From positions 1 through 48,335 of the forward strand of contig JBDUDK010000140.1 in NCBI GenBank assembly GCA_040002995.1: 48,335 nt of DNA, read 5' to 3'. A program made the translations under genes and the position numbers. Numbering within the stretch: position 1 is the stretch's first letter; each line of letters begins with the position of its first letter. Under the pieces are notes generated by a model. The model worked only from the letters and a program-made list of their open reading frames with translations. It had not been told where the DNA came from and searched no databases. Positions 1 to 7,312 of this stretch are shown in pieces. Source of the DNA: JBDUDK01 sp040002995. GTDB taxonomy: Bacteria; Actinomycetota; Acidimicrobiia; Acidimicrobiales; Ilumatobacteraceae.

Positions 1-94
1 GAACGACCCGGTCGGACGGTCGGAGCTGAACGCGCGAGAGACGCCCGAGGTTCAAGACGCCGGAAAACCCGCCGACACCACCGGCTACCGCTGA
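1..94 (+). CDS. C-terminal end of an unidentified protein (partial)
   Basis: An open frame enters from the left edge (codons in frame from base 2) and stops at TGA 92-94. The roughly 30 residues are polar and charged, rich in Asp, Glu, Pro and Thr, as expected of a disordered C-terminal tail. No domain can be recognised from so little sequence. About 94 bases separate it from the next gene on the same strand. Confidence 0.4.
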   Translation, partial: NDPVGRSELNARETPEVQDAGKPADTTGYR

Positions 95-188
95 TCGGCC
101 GATGACTTCGCGGGCCGGCGGCCGTCTCAACACGGCTGAGCAAGTTCCGCCCAGCAAAGCAAAACCCTGCGAACGAAAGGACAAGACG

Positions 189-671
189 ATGGCGACGCTG
201 AACAAGATCACCCCATGCCTGTGGTTCGACACCGAGGGAGAGGACGCGGCGAACTTCTATACGGGCATCTTCAAAAACTCCCGGATCGTCGAGGTAACGC
301 GCTACGGGTCGGCCGGTCCTCGCCCCGAAGGAATGGTCATGGTCGTGTCCTTCGAGCTCGACGGGCAGTCGTTCACCGCGTTAAACGGAGGTCCGGAATT
401 CACTTTCGACGAGGCGATTTCGTTCCAGGTGAACTGCGATTCGCAGGCCGAGGTCGACGAGTTCTGGACAAAGCTCTCCGCGGGCGGCGAGGAAAGCGTG
501 TGCGGCTGGCTCAAGGACAAGTACGGCGTGTCTTGGCAGATCGTTCCCACGGTCCTCAACGACCTGATCAGCGACCCCGACCGCGAGCGGGCGCAGCGGG
601 CGATGAAGGCGATGTTCGGCATGAAGAAGCTCGATATTTCCGAACTGCAGCGCGCCGCCGATTCAGCCTGA
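189..671 (+). CDS. VOC family protein, PhnB / 3-demethylubiquinone-9 3-methyltransferase-like
   Basis: A 160-residue protein of the vicinal oxygen chelate fold. The opening ITPCLWFDTEGEDAANFY, the middle SFELDGQSFTALNGGP and the late segment GWLKDKYGVSWQIVP are characteristic of the 3-dmu-9_3-mt/PhnB-like branch. The frame is open further upstream, but the ATG at 189 follows a clear Shine-Dalgarno (AAAGGA, about 7 bases before it) and begins exactly where the family begins, so it is preferred. The physiological substrate cannot be told from sequence. Despite the family name, such small proteins lack the SAM-binding domain of a methyltransferase. Its last 9 bases overlap the end of the convergent gene at 663-1013. 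Confidence 0.85.
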   Translation: MATLNKITPCLWFDTEGEDAANFYTGIFKNSRIVEVTRYGSAGPRPEGMVMVVSFELDGQSFTALNGGPEFTFDEAISFQVNCDSQAEVDEFWTKLSAGGEESVCGWLKDKYGVSWQIVPTVLNDLISDPDRERAQRAMKAMFGMKKLDISELQRAADSA

Positions 672-1013
672 CACCTTGTCGAGGTGCTGCAAGAGCCGGT
701 GGGCCGCCAACTCGATTTCCTTATGGCGCCACTCTGAGGCCCGGTAGACGCACGCGATCAATCCGGTGCGATGAACATGGCTGAAGTCTCCGAAGACGAA
801 CGCGAATCTCGCCTTCGTCTCGTCGTGGGCTCCCTCGGTGAGCCCGAGGTGCCAGCTCGCGTACTCCTTCCACGAGTGTGATTCGAGGTAGTCGTTCTCG
901 CCGGCCGCCTTTGGTTGCGCCTCGCCCCAGTCACTGTCGAGGACGTACTTGTGGGCATTGATCAGCTTCCGTGCATGGGCCACGGCCGGCTTGTTCAGTG
1001 AGTAGGAGGCCAT
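663..1013 (-). CDS. Conserved hypothetical protein downstream of cysN
   Basis: A 116-residue soluble protein, rich in His, Trp and Tyr (SHSWKEYASWHLGL, EWRHKEIELAAHRLLQHL). I recall near-identical small proteins in many actinobacteria and proteobacteria, annotated only as hypothetical. No catalytic motif is evident. It starts 17 bases after the cysN stop on the same strand, so it is probably the last gene of the cysC-cysH-cysD-cysN transcript. A weak GGAG lies 13 bases before the ATG. Whether it has any role in sulfur assimilation is unknown; position is the only hint. Its 3' end overlaps the convergent VOC gene by 9 bases. Confidence 0.75.
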   Translation of the reverse strand: MASYSLNKPAVAHARKLINAHKYVLDSDWGEAQPKAAGENDYLESHSWKEYASWHLGLTEGAHDETKARFAFVFGDFSHVHRTGLIACVYRASEWRHKEIELAAHRLLQHLDKVSG

Positions 1014-1030
1014 GCGCGCATTCTGCTCCG

Positions 1031-2269
1031 TCAGACGGCGGTGATCATGCCCGCGGCAAGGGTTTCGTCGGTGCCCTCGTCGATCACGATGAAGCCACCC
1101 GTTGCCCGATTGTCGGCGTACAGGTCGACCACGAGTGGTCCAGCGAGTGCGAGCCGCACGGTACCGATGTCGTTCCTTGCGAGTTCGCCGGCCGGTGTCT
1201 CCTCGAGGGAGTCGAGATCACGGCGCCCCAGCACGGCGCGCACCACGGCCCGCTCAGTGCGGGTCGTGTGCTTCACGAGCACCCGCGCGCCGGGGAGCAG
1301 CGGCTTGGCACCGAACCAACAGACCGCGGCCTCGAGTTCGCGTGTGGCCGTTGGCGGCTCATCCACGGAAGCCAGGAGATCACCGCGTGTCACATCGAGC
1401 TCGTCTTCGAGACGCACAACAACCGACGACCCCGTGACGGCTTCGGGCGCTTCGGTGCCGATCTCGATCCCGGCGATTGTGGTCCGCGTGCCCGCCGGCC
1501 ATATCTGGACCGCGTCTCCCACCTCGGCCCTCCCACCAACGACCAGTCCCGCGTAGCGGCGCACCGGCCTGCCTTCGCTCTCGGTGCGGATCACGAGTTG
1601 CACCGGCATCCGAAACGCCGAGTCGTCGCCCGGGTACGGCTCGACCTCCTCGAGATGAGTGAGCAGGGTCGGCCCGCCGTACCACGGCGACTCCATGGAT
1701 CGTTCGACCACGTTGTCGCCGTAGAGCGCCGAAATCGGTATGGCCACGAGCTTGGTGATGCCGAGGCGCCCGGCGTACTCCAGAGTCTCGGTGACGACAG
1801 CGTCGAACACGTCGGGTGACCAGGCGACGAGGTCCATCTTGTTGACCGCGAGCACGAGATCACGGATGCCGAGCAGCGCGGCAACCGCAAGATGACGTCG
1901 GGTCTGCTCGAGCAAGCCCGTGCGCGCATCGACGAGCACAACCGCGAGATCCGCGGTCGACGCGCCCGTTGCCATGTTCCTCGTGTACTGCGCGTGCCCA
2001 GGGTTATCGCCGATGATGAATGAGCGGTGACGTGTCGCGAAATACCGGTAGGCGACATCGATCGTGATGCCTTGCTCCCGCTCGGCGCGGAGTCCGTCGG
2101 TGACGAGCGAGAGGTCGAGCCCGTCGCCGCCCCGCCGGGCCGTGGTCGCCGCCACGGCCTCGACTTGATCGTCGAAGAGGCCCTTCGCGTCGTACAAGAG
2201 ACGCCCTATCAGGGTGCTCTTGCCGTCGTCGACCGACCCGATCGTTGCGAAGCGCAACAACGTCGCCAT
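1031..2269 (-). CDS. cysN: Sulfate adenylyltransferase subunit 1 (GTPase subunit)
   Basis: CysN is the GTPase that drives CysD to make adenosine 5'-phosphosulfate (APS) from sulfate and ATP. The 412 residues start with the P-loop GSVDDGKST (11-19), continue with switch II DNPGHAQYTRNM (88-99) and the guanine-binding NKMD (143-146), and end in EF-Tu-like beta-barrel domains. The length fits the stand-alone CysN, without a fused CysC domain; a separate CysC lies at 3894-4487. The G3 motif reads DNPGH where DTPGH(E) is usual, a mild departure. The ATG lies 2 bases after the cysD stop, so the two subunits are translationally linked. Confidence 0.95.
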   Translation of the reverse strand: MATLLRFATIGSVDDGKSTLIGRLLYDAKGLFDDQVEAVAATTARRGGDGLDLSLVTDGLRAEREQGITIDVAYRYFATRHRSFIIGDNPGHAQYTRNMATGASTADLAVVLVDARTGLLEQTRRHLAVAALLGIRDLVLAVNKMDLVAWSPDVFDAVVTETLEYAGRLGITKLVAIPISALYGDNVVERSMESPWYGGPTLLTHLEEVEPYPGDDSAFRMPVQLVIRTESEGRPVRRYAGLVVGGRAEVGDAVQIWPAGTRTTIAGIEIGTEAPEAVTGSSVVVRLEDELDVTRGDLLASVDEPPTATRELEAAVCWFGAKPLLPGARVLVKHTTRTERAVVRAVLGRRDLDSLEETPAGELARNDIGTVRLALAGPLVVDLYADNRATGGFIVIDEGTDETLAAGMITAV

Positions 2270-2271
2270 GG

Positions 2272-3222
2272 TTAGAAGTAGCCCTCGCGCTTGCGGTCTT
2301 CCATGGCGGCGTCGGAGAAGCGGTCGTCGGCGCGGGTGGCGCCCCGCTCGGTGATCCGGCTCGCGCTGATCTCGATGATCACGTCAGAAACCGTCCGGGC
2401 CGAGGAGCGGACCGCTCCCGTGCAGGATGCGTCGCCGACGGTGCGATAGCGAACCGTCTCGAGCCTCGGTGTCTCGAGCGGGCGAGGGCGCACCCACTCG
2501 TTCACGGCCAACAACATGGCGTCTCGTTCGACGACCTCACGCTCGTGCGCGAAATAGATCGACGGCAACGCGAGCTGCTCGCGCTCGATGTAGCGCCACA
2601 CGTCAAGCTCCGTCCAGTCAGAAATCGGGAACGCTCTGAGGTGCTGACCGGGACGGATTCGCCCGTTGTACAGATGCCAGAGCTCGGGCCGTTGGTTGCG
2701 CGGGTCCCACTGGCCGAACTCGTCTCGAAACGACAGCATCCGCTCCTTGGCCCGGGCCTTGTCCTCATCGCGGCGGGCACCGCCGAAGCAGGCGTCGAAG
2801 CCGTTGGCGGCGATGGCATCGAGCAGCGTCACCGACTGCAAGCGGTTGCGGGATGCGCCCGAACCGGGGTCGGCGACCCGGTCGTCGTCGATCGACTGCT
2901 GAACCGAGGCCACGACGAGGCGGGCACCGAGACCGGCTACATGCTCGTCGCGAAACGCCAGCACTTCGGGGAAGTTGTGGCCGGTGTCGACGTGCATAAC
3001 GGGGAACGGGAACCGGCTGGGCAGGAACGCCTTCGCCGCGAGGTGAAGCACGACTACAGAGTCCTTGCCCCCGCTGAACAGCACGACCGGATTGCGCAGC
3101 TCCGCTGCCACCTCTCGAATGAGGTGGATCGAGCGCGCTTCGAGCGCGTCGAGGTGACTCAGCCCTCGGCGGGCGGGCCCGTCGCGGGTATCACGGTTGC
3201 TTTCAAGGGTGATCGCGCTCAT
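2272..3222 (-). CDS. cysD: Sulfate adenylyltransferase subunit 2 (catalytic)
   Basis: CysD adenylates sulfate to APS in the cytoplasm together with CysN. The 316-residue protein carries the ATP-pyrophosphatase PP-loop SGGKDS (50-55), the LRAFPISDWTELDVWRYI segment and the conserved family ending DRKREGYF. The ATG at 3222 is preceded by GGGAG, 5 bases upstream. It sits 12 bases after the cysH stop and 2 bases before cysN. Order and spacing make it the third gene of a single leftward operon. Confidence 0.96.
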   Translation of the reverse strand: MSAITLESNRDTRDGPARRGLSHLDALEARSIHLIREVAAELRNPVVLFSGGKDSVVVLHLAAKAFLPSRFPFPVMHVDTGHNFPEVLAFRDEHVAGLGARLVVASVQQSIDDDRVADPGSGASRNRLQSVTLLDAIAANGFDACFGGARRDEDKARAKERMLSFRDEFGQWDPRNQRPELWHLYNGRIRPGQHLRAFPISDWTELDVWRYIEREQLALPSIYFAHEREVVERDAMLLAVNEWVRPRPLETPRLETVRYRTVGDASCTGAVRSSARTVSDVIIEISASRITERGATRADDRFSDAAMEDRKREGYF

Positions 3223-3234
3223 GAGTTCTCCCGG

Positions 3235-3897
3235 CTAAAGGTGCAGGCCACATTCCGTCTTGCCACTACCCGCCCAACGCCCCGCCCTGGCGTCCTCGCC
3301 GGGCGCGATCGCGCGCGTGCAGGGCCAGCATCCGACGGATGCATACCCTGCGAACAGCAGCGGATTCACGACGACATCGTGTCGGGCGATGTACAAGCTC
3401 ACGTCGTCGTCGGTCCACCTAGCGAGCGGATTCACCTTCACCAGACCGCGACGGTCGCGTTCCACCAGCGGTGTGTGCGCACGCTCCTCGCTGTCGGCTC
3501 GCCGCAGCCCCGTGATCCACGCGCGCTTGCCGGCGAGGTGACGATCGAGCGGCTCGACCTTGCGCGCTTGGCAGCAGGCGTCGGTGTCGGTCCTCCAGAG
3601 GTCGTCTTGCTCGCGGTCGGGGGTCAGCACCGTGAGCTTTAGCCGGTATCGGGAACGGACGCGCTCCGCCGTCGCCAACGTCTCAGGGAAGTGGTACTGC
3701 GTATCCAGAAAGACCACCTCGATGGCGGGATCGACCTTAGTGGCAACATCGATGAGGACGGCGTCGGCCATCGATGCCGTGAGGCAGAGGTCGGTTCCAA
3801 AAGTGGAGACCGCCCACCGCACGATCTCGGAGGCGGGCTGGTCCTCGAGCGACACCGCCAAGGCCGCGAGCTCTTCGTCGGCGAACGTCGAGATCAT
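3235..3897 (-). CDS. cysH: Assimilatory APS reductase, [4Fe-4S] type
   Basis: This enzyme reduces APS to sulfite and AMP using thioredoxin-type reductant. With the start at ATG 3897 it has 220 residues. The paired cysteines C108-C109 (ACCQARK) and C190/C193 (GCWPCTR) form the four-cysteine iron-sulfur site that separates APS reductases from the cluster-free PAPS reductases. The catalytic Cys is in the C-terminal ECGLHL (C216). ITGLRRADS and FLDTQYHFPET are family segments. The frame is open 12 codons further, but ATG 3897 overlaps the cysC stop as ATGA, which argues for that start. The cluster also encodes an APS kinase, so APS stands at a branch point. Confidence 0.94.
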   Translation of the reverse strand: MISTFADEELAALAVSLEDQPASEIVRWAVSTFGTDLCLTASMADAVLIDVATKVDPAIEVVFLDTQYHFPETLATAERVRSRYRLKLTVLTPDREQDDLWRTDTDACCQARKVEPLDRHLAGKRAWITGLRRADSEERAHTPLVERDRRGLVKVNPLARWTDDDVSLYIARHDVVVNPLLFAGYASVGCWPCTRAIAPGEDARAGRWAGSGKTECGLHL

Positions 3898-4487
3898 CGC
3901 CCCACCACCGCCCGCCACAGCACGTCGAGGCACCCGTCGAGATCGATCTCGTGCGTAGGCAACACCACCGCGGGCGCGAGGGGTGGCTCATAGGGATCGT
4001 CGACACCGGTGAGGTGCGCGATCTCGCCCGCGCGCTGTTTGGCGTAGAGGCCCTTCACATCGCGGGCCGCGCACACCTCGACGGGCGCCGACACCCACAC
4101 CTCGACGAAACGATCCGGGACGTCGGGTGTCGACGCGAGATGGCGGGCGCGGACCTCGTCACGCGCCGCACGAAACGGCGAGATCACCGAACAGACGACA
4201 TCGACACCGTTGCGGCTCAGGAGATCGGCCACGAAGCCGATGCGGCGCACGTTCTCGTCACGGTCGGCCCGACCGAAGCCGAGGCCGTTCGTGAGCACGG
4301 CGCGCGCCTGGTCTCCGTCGAGTACCTCAACCGGCCGTCCGGCGCTGCGCAGTCGCTCGGCAAGGCCGAGGGCGAGGGTGGTTTTGCCGGCCGACGGCAA
4401 GCCGGTGAGCCAGACGGTACGGGCAGGCGCGAGGGCCGAAAACGCGGCCACAACGACTGGGCGGAAGGCGGTGGTGGGCGCCGTCAT
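3894..4487 (-). CDS. cysC: Adenylylsulfate (APS) kinase
   Basis: CysC phosphorylates APS at the 3' position to PAPS. The 197-residue protein has the P-loop GLPSAGKTT (29-37), the DGDQAR segment, the GFGRADRDENVRRIGFVA stretch and the VKGLYAKQRAGEI lid region of APS kinases. It is the first gene of the leftward operon. There is no ribosome binding site; instead a good promoter (TTGATC, 18 bases, TAGGAT) ends 6 bases before the ATG, so translation probably begins at the first base of the mRNA. Because CysH here is of the APS-using type, CysC is not needed for reduction and probably supplies PAPS for sulfotransferases (inference). Confidence 0.94.
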   Translation of the reverse strand: MTAPTTAFRPVVVAAFSALAPARTVWLTGLPSAGKTTLALGLAERLRSAGRPVEVLDGDQARAVLTNGLGFGRADRDENVRRIGFVADLLSRNGVDVVCSVISPFRAARDEVRARHLASTPDVPDRFVEVWVSAPVEVCAARDVKGLYAKQRAGEIAHLTGVDDPYEPPLAPAVVLPTHEIDLDGCLDVLWRAVVGR

Positions 4488-4523
4488 CGGGCCATCCTAG
4501 GGAATCACGACAAAATCGATCAA
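4485..4523 (-). promoter_or_regulatory. Predicted promoter of the cysCHDN operon, giving a leaderless mRNA
   Basis: Reading leftward: -35 TTGATC (4518-4523), an 18-base spacer, -10 TAGGAT (4494-4499), six bases GGCCCG and then the ATG of cysC. The predicted first transcribed base coincides with the A of the start codon, and no Shine-Dalgarno is present. This is a pattern prediction only. Confidence 0.55.
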
Positions 4524-4615
4524 CTTTTTGGTGAATGACTTGACGAACGCCCCTCAGACGGGGCAGGGTCGATTCCCGACAACTCTAGTCAGCATTCCTA
4601 GGAGGACCCTGACCG
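4488..4615. other. Divergent intergenic region between cysC and the sulfur ABC importer
   Basis: These 128 bases hold the leftward cysC promoter and the 5' region of the rightward importer operon. A short inverted repeat CCCC-N6-GGGG lies near 4551-4564, and a strong Shine-Dalgarno GGAGG at 4601-4605 precedes the ATG at 4616. TTGACG at 4540-4545 could be a rightward -35, but I find no convincing -10 at the right distance. No Cys-codon leader peptide or known sulfur riboswitch was recognised. Confidence 0.4.
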
Positions 4616-5650
4616 ATGCGCTTTCGCCCGCTCCCGCTCGCCGGCGCCGGCCTCTTGGTGCTGGCCGCGTGCGGATCAACGGCCGGCGCCTCGGGCTCAG
4701 AAAACGTCACCCTCCGGCTCGGCTACTTCCCGAACGTCACTCACGCCACCGCGCTCGTCGGGGTCGAGAAGGGGATCTTCGCCGCCAAGCTCGGGCCCGG
4801 CGTCACGCTCAAGACCCAGACGTTCAACGCGGGCGGCAAGGCCATCGAGGCCCTCTTCGCCGACGCCATCGACGCGACCTACGTCGGGCCGAACCCCGCC
4901 ATCAACGGCTACATGAAGTCGCATGGCGAAGCGCTGCGGATCGTCTCGGGCGCCACATCCGGGGGTGCATTCCTCGTCGTCAAACCCACGATCAAAAGCG
5001 CCGCCGACCTCAAGGGCAAGAAGGTGGCTTCGCCGCAACTCGGCAACACACAAGACGTGGCGTTGCGGGCGTGGTTGAAGAAGCAGGGCCTCACCACCGA
5101 CACGAGCGGGGGCGGCGATGTCTCCATCCTGCCTCAGGAAAACGCCGCGACCCTCGACGCGTTCAAGATCGGTGCGATCGACGGCGCATGGGTTCCCGAG
5201 CCATGGGCGACCCGGCTGATACAAGACGGTGGCGGCAAGGTTCTCGTCGCCGAGAGCGATCTGTGGCCGGACGGCAAGTACGTGACGACGCAGCTCGTCG
5301 TGGCCACGAAGTTCCTCAGCGACCACCCGGACGTGGTCAGGGGCCTGCTCGAAGGGCAAGTAGCGGCGAACGACTTCGTCAACGCCAATCCCGCAGAGGC
5401 GCAGAAGCTCGCGAACGACCAAATCGAAAAGCTCACGCAGAAGCGCCTCAGCGATGCCCTGATCGCCGCCTCGTGGAAGAACCTCACGTTCGCCAACGAC
5501 CCGATCGCGTCGTCGCTGCAGGCATCCGCGAACGCGGCGACCGATGTCGGCCTGCTCGACAAGGTCGACCTCAAGGGCATCTACGACCTGACGCTCCTGA
5601 ACGAAGTGCTCAAAGCAGCCGGGGAGGCAACTGTGAGCGGTCTGCCATGA
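4616..5650 (+). CDS. Substrate-binding lipoprotein of a sulfonate/taurine/nitrate-type ABC importer
   Basis: A 344-residue lipoprotein with signal peptide and lipobox LAAC (Cys19), so it is anchored outside the membrane. The body (LRLGYFPNVTHATALVG, YVGPNPAINGY, GKKVASPQLGNTQD, DGAWVPEPWA) is of the SsuA/TauA/NrtA group. Its genomic linkage to APS synthesis and sulfite reduction says the cargo is a sulfur source. No SsuD or TauD oxygenase lies nearby, so the exact substrate is uncertain. I recall a very similar lipoprotein-ATPase-permease set beside cysDN in Streptomyces. A GGAGG lies 10 bases before the ATG. Confidence 0.9.
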   Translation: MRFRPLPLAGAGLLVLAACGSTAGASGSENVTLRLGYFPNVTHATALVGVEKGIFAAKLGPGVTLKTQTFNAGGKAIEALFADAIDATYVGPNPAINGYMKSHGEALRIVSGATSGGAFLVVKPTIKSAADLKGKKVASPQLGNTQDVALRAWLKKQGLTTDTSGGGDVSILPQENAATLDAFKIGAIDGAWVPEPWATRLIQDGGGKVLVAESDLWPDGKYVTTQLVVATKFLSDHPDVVRGLLEGQVAANDFVNANPAEAQKLANDQIEKLTQKRLSDALIAASWKNLTFANDPIASSLQASANAATDVGLLDKVDLKGIYDLTLLNEVLKAAGEATVSGLP

Positions 5651-6459
5651 CACTCATCGACGAGACCATCACTCGTCGCGACGCCGGCCTGAGCGACCTT
5701 TCCCCCGCCGCTCGGGTCGGCTCCGTCGCGATAAGCGAGGTGGCCAAGCGCTACCGCACCGGCGCGACGACGTTGACGGCCCTTGACGGGATCAACCTGT
5801 CGCTGCGGCCGGGCGAGTTCGTGTGTGTGGTCGGCGCCTCGGGTTGCGGCAAGTCCACGCTCCTGAACCTCGTGGCCGGACTCGACGAGCCCACGGTTGG
5901 TCGCGTGAGCGTCGCGGGGCGATCGAGTCTGATGTTCCAGGAGCCGGCGTTGTTCCCGTGGCTGACAGTCGCTGCGAACATCGAGCTGCCGCTCAAGTTA
6001 CGCAGGGTGCCGCGTGCCGCGCGCACCACCCGAGTGGCCGAGCTCGTCGACCTCGTTCATCTCACCTCGTTCGCCGAGCGGCGACCACACGAGCTTTCGG
6101 GCGGCATGCGCCAACGCGTGGCTCTCGCACGCGCGCTGGCCCAGGACGCCGACGTTTTGTTGATGGACGAGCCGTTCGGCGCGCTCGACGCCATGACGCG
6201 CGACGTTCTCCACGATGAGCTCGAGCGCATCTGGCGCCAGACGGGCGTGACGGTGCTCTTCGTCACCCACAACGTGCGCGAGGCGGCCCGGCTCGCCGAT
6301 CGCATCGTTCTGCTCACGAGCCGGCCCGGACGGGTGGCGGCCGAGTTCGCCGTCGACATCTCCAGGCCGCGGCGCATCGAGTCGCCCGATGTCGCCGCGC
6401 TCGCGGTGAGGGTCACCGACCGGTTGCGAGAGGAGGTCGCCCGTCATGGCCATCGCTGA
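5647..6459 (+). CDS. ssuB: ATPase of the sulfonate/taurine/nitrate-type ABC importer
   Basis: A 270-residue cytoplasmic ATPase that powers uptake through the adjacent permease. Walker A is GASGCGKST (63-71), the signature is LSGGMRQR (150-157) and Walker B is VLLMDEPFGALD (170-181). The Q-loop FQEPALFPWLT is that of the SsuB/TauB/NrtD family. The chosen ATG at 5647 overlaps the stop of the binding protein as ATGA, so translation is coupled. The longer open frame upstream is only the shadow of the binding-protein gene. The symbol follows the family; the true substrate is not proven. Confidence 0.92.
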   Translation: MTLIDETITRRDAGLSDLSPAARVGSVAISEVAKRYRTGATTLTALDGINLSLRPGEFVCVVGASGCGKSTLLNLVAGLDEPTVGRVSVAGRSSLMFQEPALFPWLTVAANIELPLKLRRVPRAARTTRVAELVDLVHLTSFAERRPHELSGGMRQRVALARALAQDADVLLMDEPFGALDAMTRDVLHDELERIWRQTGVTVLFVTHNVREAARLADRIVLLTSRPGRVAAEFAVDISRPRRIESPDVAALAVRVTDRLREEVARHGHR

Positions 6460-7312
6460 GCGTGAACTGCGCGACGTCGCCGGCGAGGTGGCCGGTCTCG
6501 ACGCTCTCGACGCGTTCGACGCCGGCCCGCCCAGGCGCGCACGCCTCTGGCGGTCGGCGTGGCCGAAGCTCGCGGCGATCGTCCTCGGGCTGGGCATCTG
6601 GCAGGCGGTGGTGTGGAGTCGTTGGAAGCCCGACTACGTACTGCCCGGCCCCGGCACCGTCCTCCCCCGGTTGGGGCATGAGTTGGGCAAAGCCACCACG
6701 TGGCGGGCGTTAGGCATCACCGGCCAGCGGGCTGGGGTGGGGTTTGCCGTATCGCTCGTGATCGGAGTCGTCGTCGGCGCGCTCGTCGCGCGCTCACGGA
6801 TCCTGCGATCCGCGGTCGGTTCGTTCATCACCGGGCTGCAAACGATGCCCTCGATCGCGTGGTTCCCGCTGTCAATCCTGCTGTTCAAGCTGACCGACCG
6901 GGCCATCTTGTTCGTTGTCGTGCTTGGCGCCGCGCCGTCGATCGCGAACGGTGTGATCAGCGGTATCGATCACATCCCACCGATCCTCTTGCGCGCCGGA
7001 CGCGTGCTCGGCGCGCGGGGCCTGAGCTCGTACCGCCACGTGATCCTGCCCGCCGCCCTTCCCGCGTTTCTCGCTGGGCTCAAGCAGGGTTGGGCGTTTC
7101 TCTGGCGGAGCCTCATGGCCGGCGAGCTGTTCGTCATGATCGCCAACAGACCCAACGTCGGACTGCGTCTGAACCAAGAGTTCGAGATGGCCGACACCGT
7201 CGGGCTCATCTCGTGGATGCTCATTGTGCTGGTGATCGGCATCGTCGTCGACGCGTTCGGCTTCGGGCTGCTCGAGCGGGCGGTGCGCCGGCGGAGGGGG
7301 TTGCTGTCGTGA
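6446..7312 (+). CDS. ssuC: Permease of the sulfonate/taurine/nitrate-type ABC importer
   Basis: A 288-residue inner-membrane protein with about six hydrophobic segments from residue 40 on. The EAA loop that docks on the ATPase is visible as VILPAALPAFLAGLKQGW. The N-terminal 35 residues are hydrophilic and cytoplasmic. It begins 14 bases inside the ATPase gene and ends in a GTGA overlap with sulfite reductase. The tight coupling of importer and reductase genes strengthens the assignment to sulfur uptake. Confidence 0.92.
   Translation: MAIAERELRDVAGEVAGLDALDAFDAGPPRRARLWRSAWPKLAAIVLGLGIWQAVVWSRWKPDYVLPGPGTVLPRLGHELGKATTWRALGITGQRAGVGFAVSLVIGVVVGALVARSRILRSAVGSFITGLQTMPSIAWFPLSILLFKLTDRAILFVVVLGAAPSIANGVISGIDHIPPILLRAGRVLGARGLSSYRHVILPAALPAFLAGLKQGWAFLWRSLMAGELFVMIANRPNVGLRLNQEFEMADTVGLISWMLIVLVIGIVVDAFGFGLLERAVRRRRGLLS

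Noticed and set aside
2245..3642. 465-codon open frame opposite cysD and cysH
   Set aside because: It is antisense to two clearly recognised enzymes and has no family features; long antisense frames are expected at this GC content.
4501..4615. Sulfur riboswitch or Cys-rich leader peptide before the importer operon
   Set aside because: Only a 4-base-pair GC hairpin is visible and the short frames contain no run of Cys codons.
4528..6459. Very long open frame covering the importer genes in a second frame
   Set aside because: Its first two thirds run through the binding-protein gene in a wrong frame and give Arg-rich, featureless sequence; only the last part is the real ATPase, which starts at 5647.
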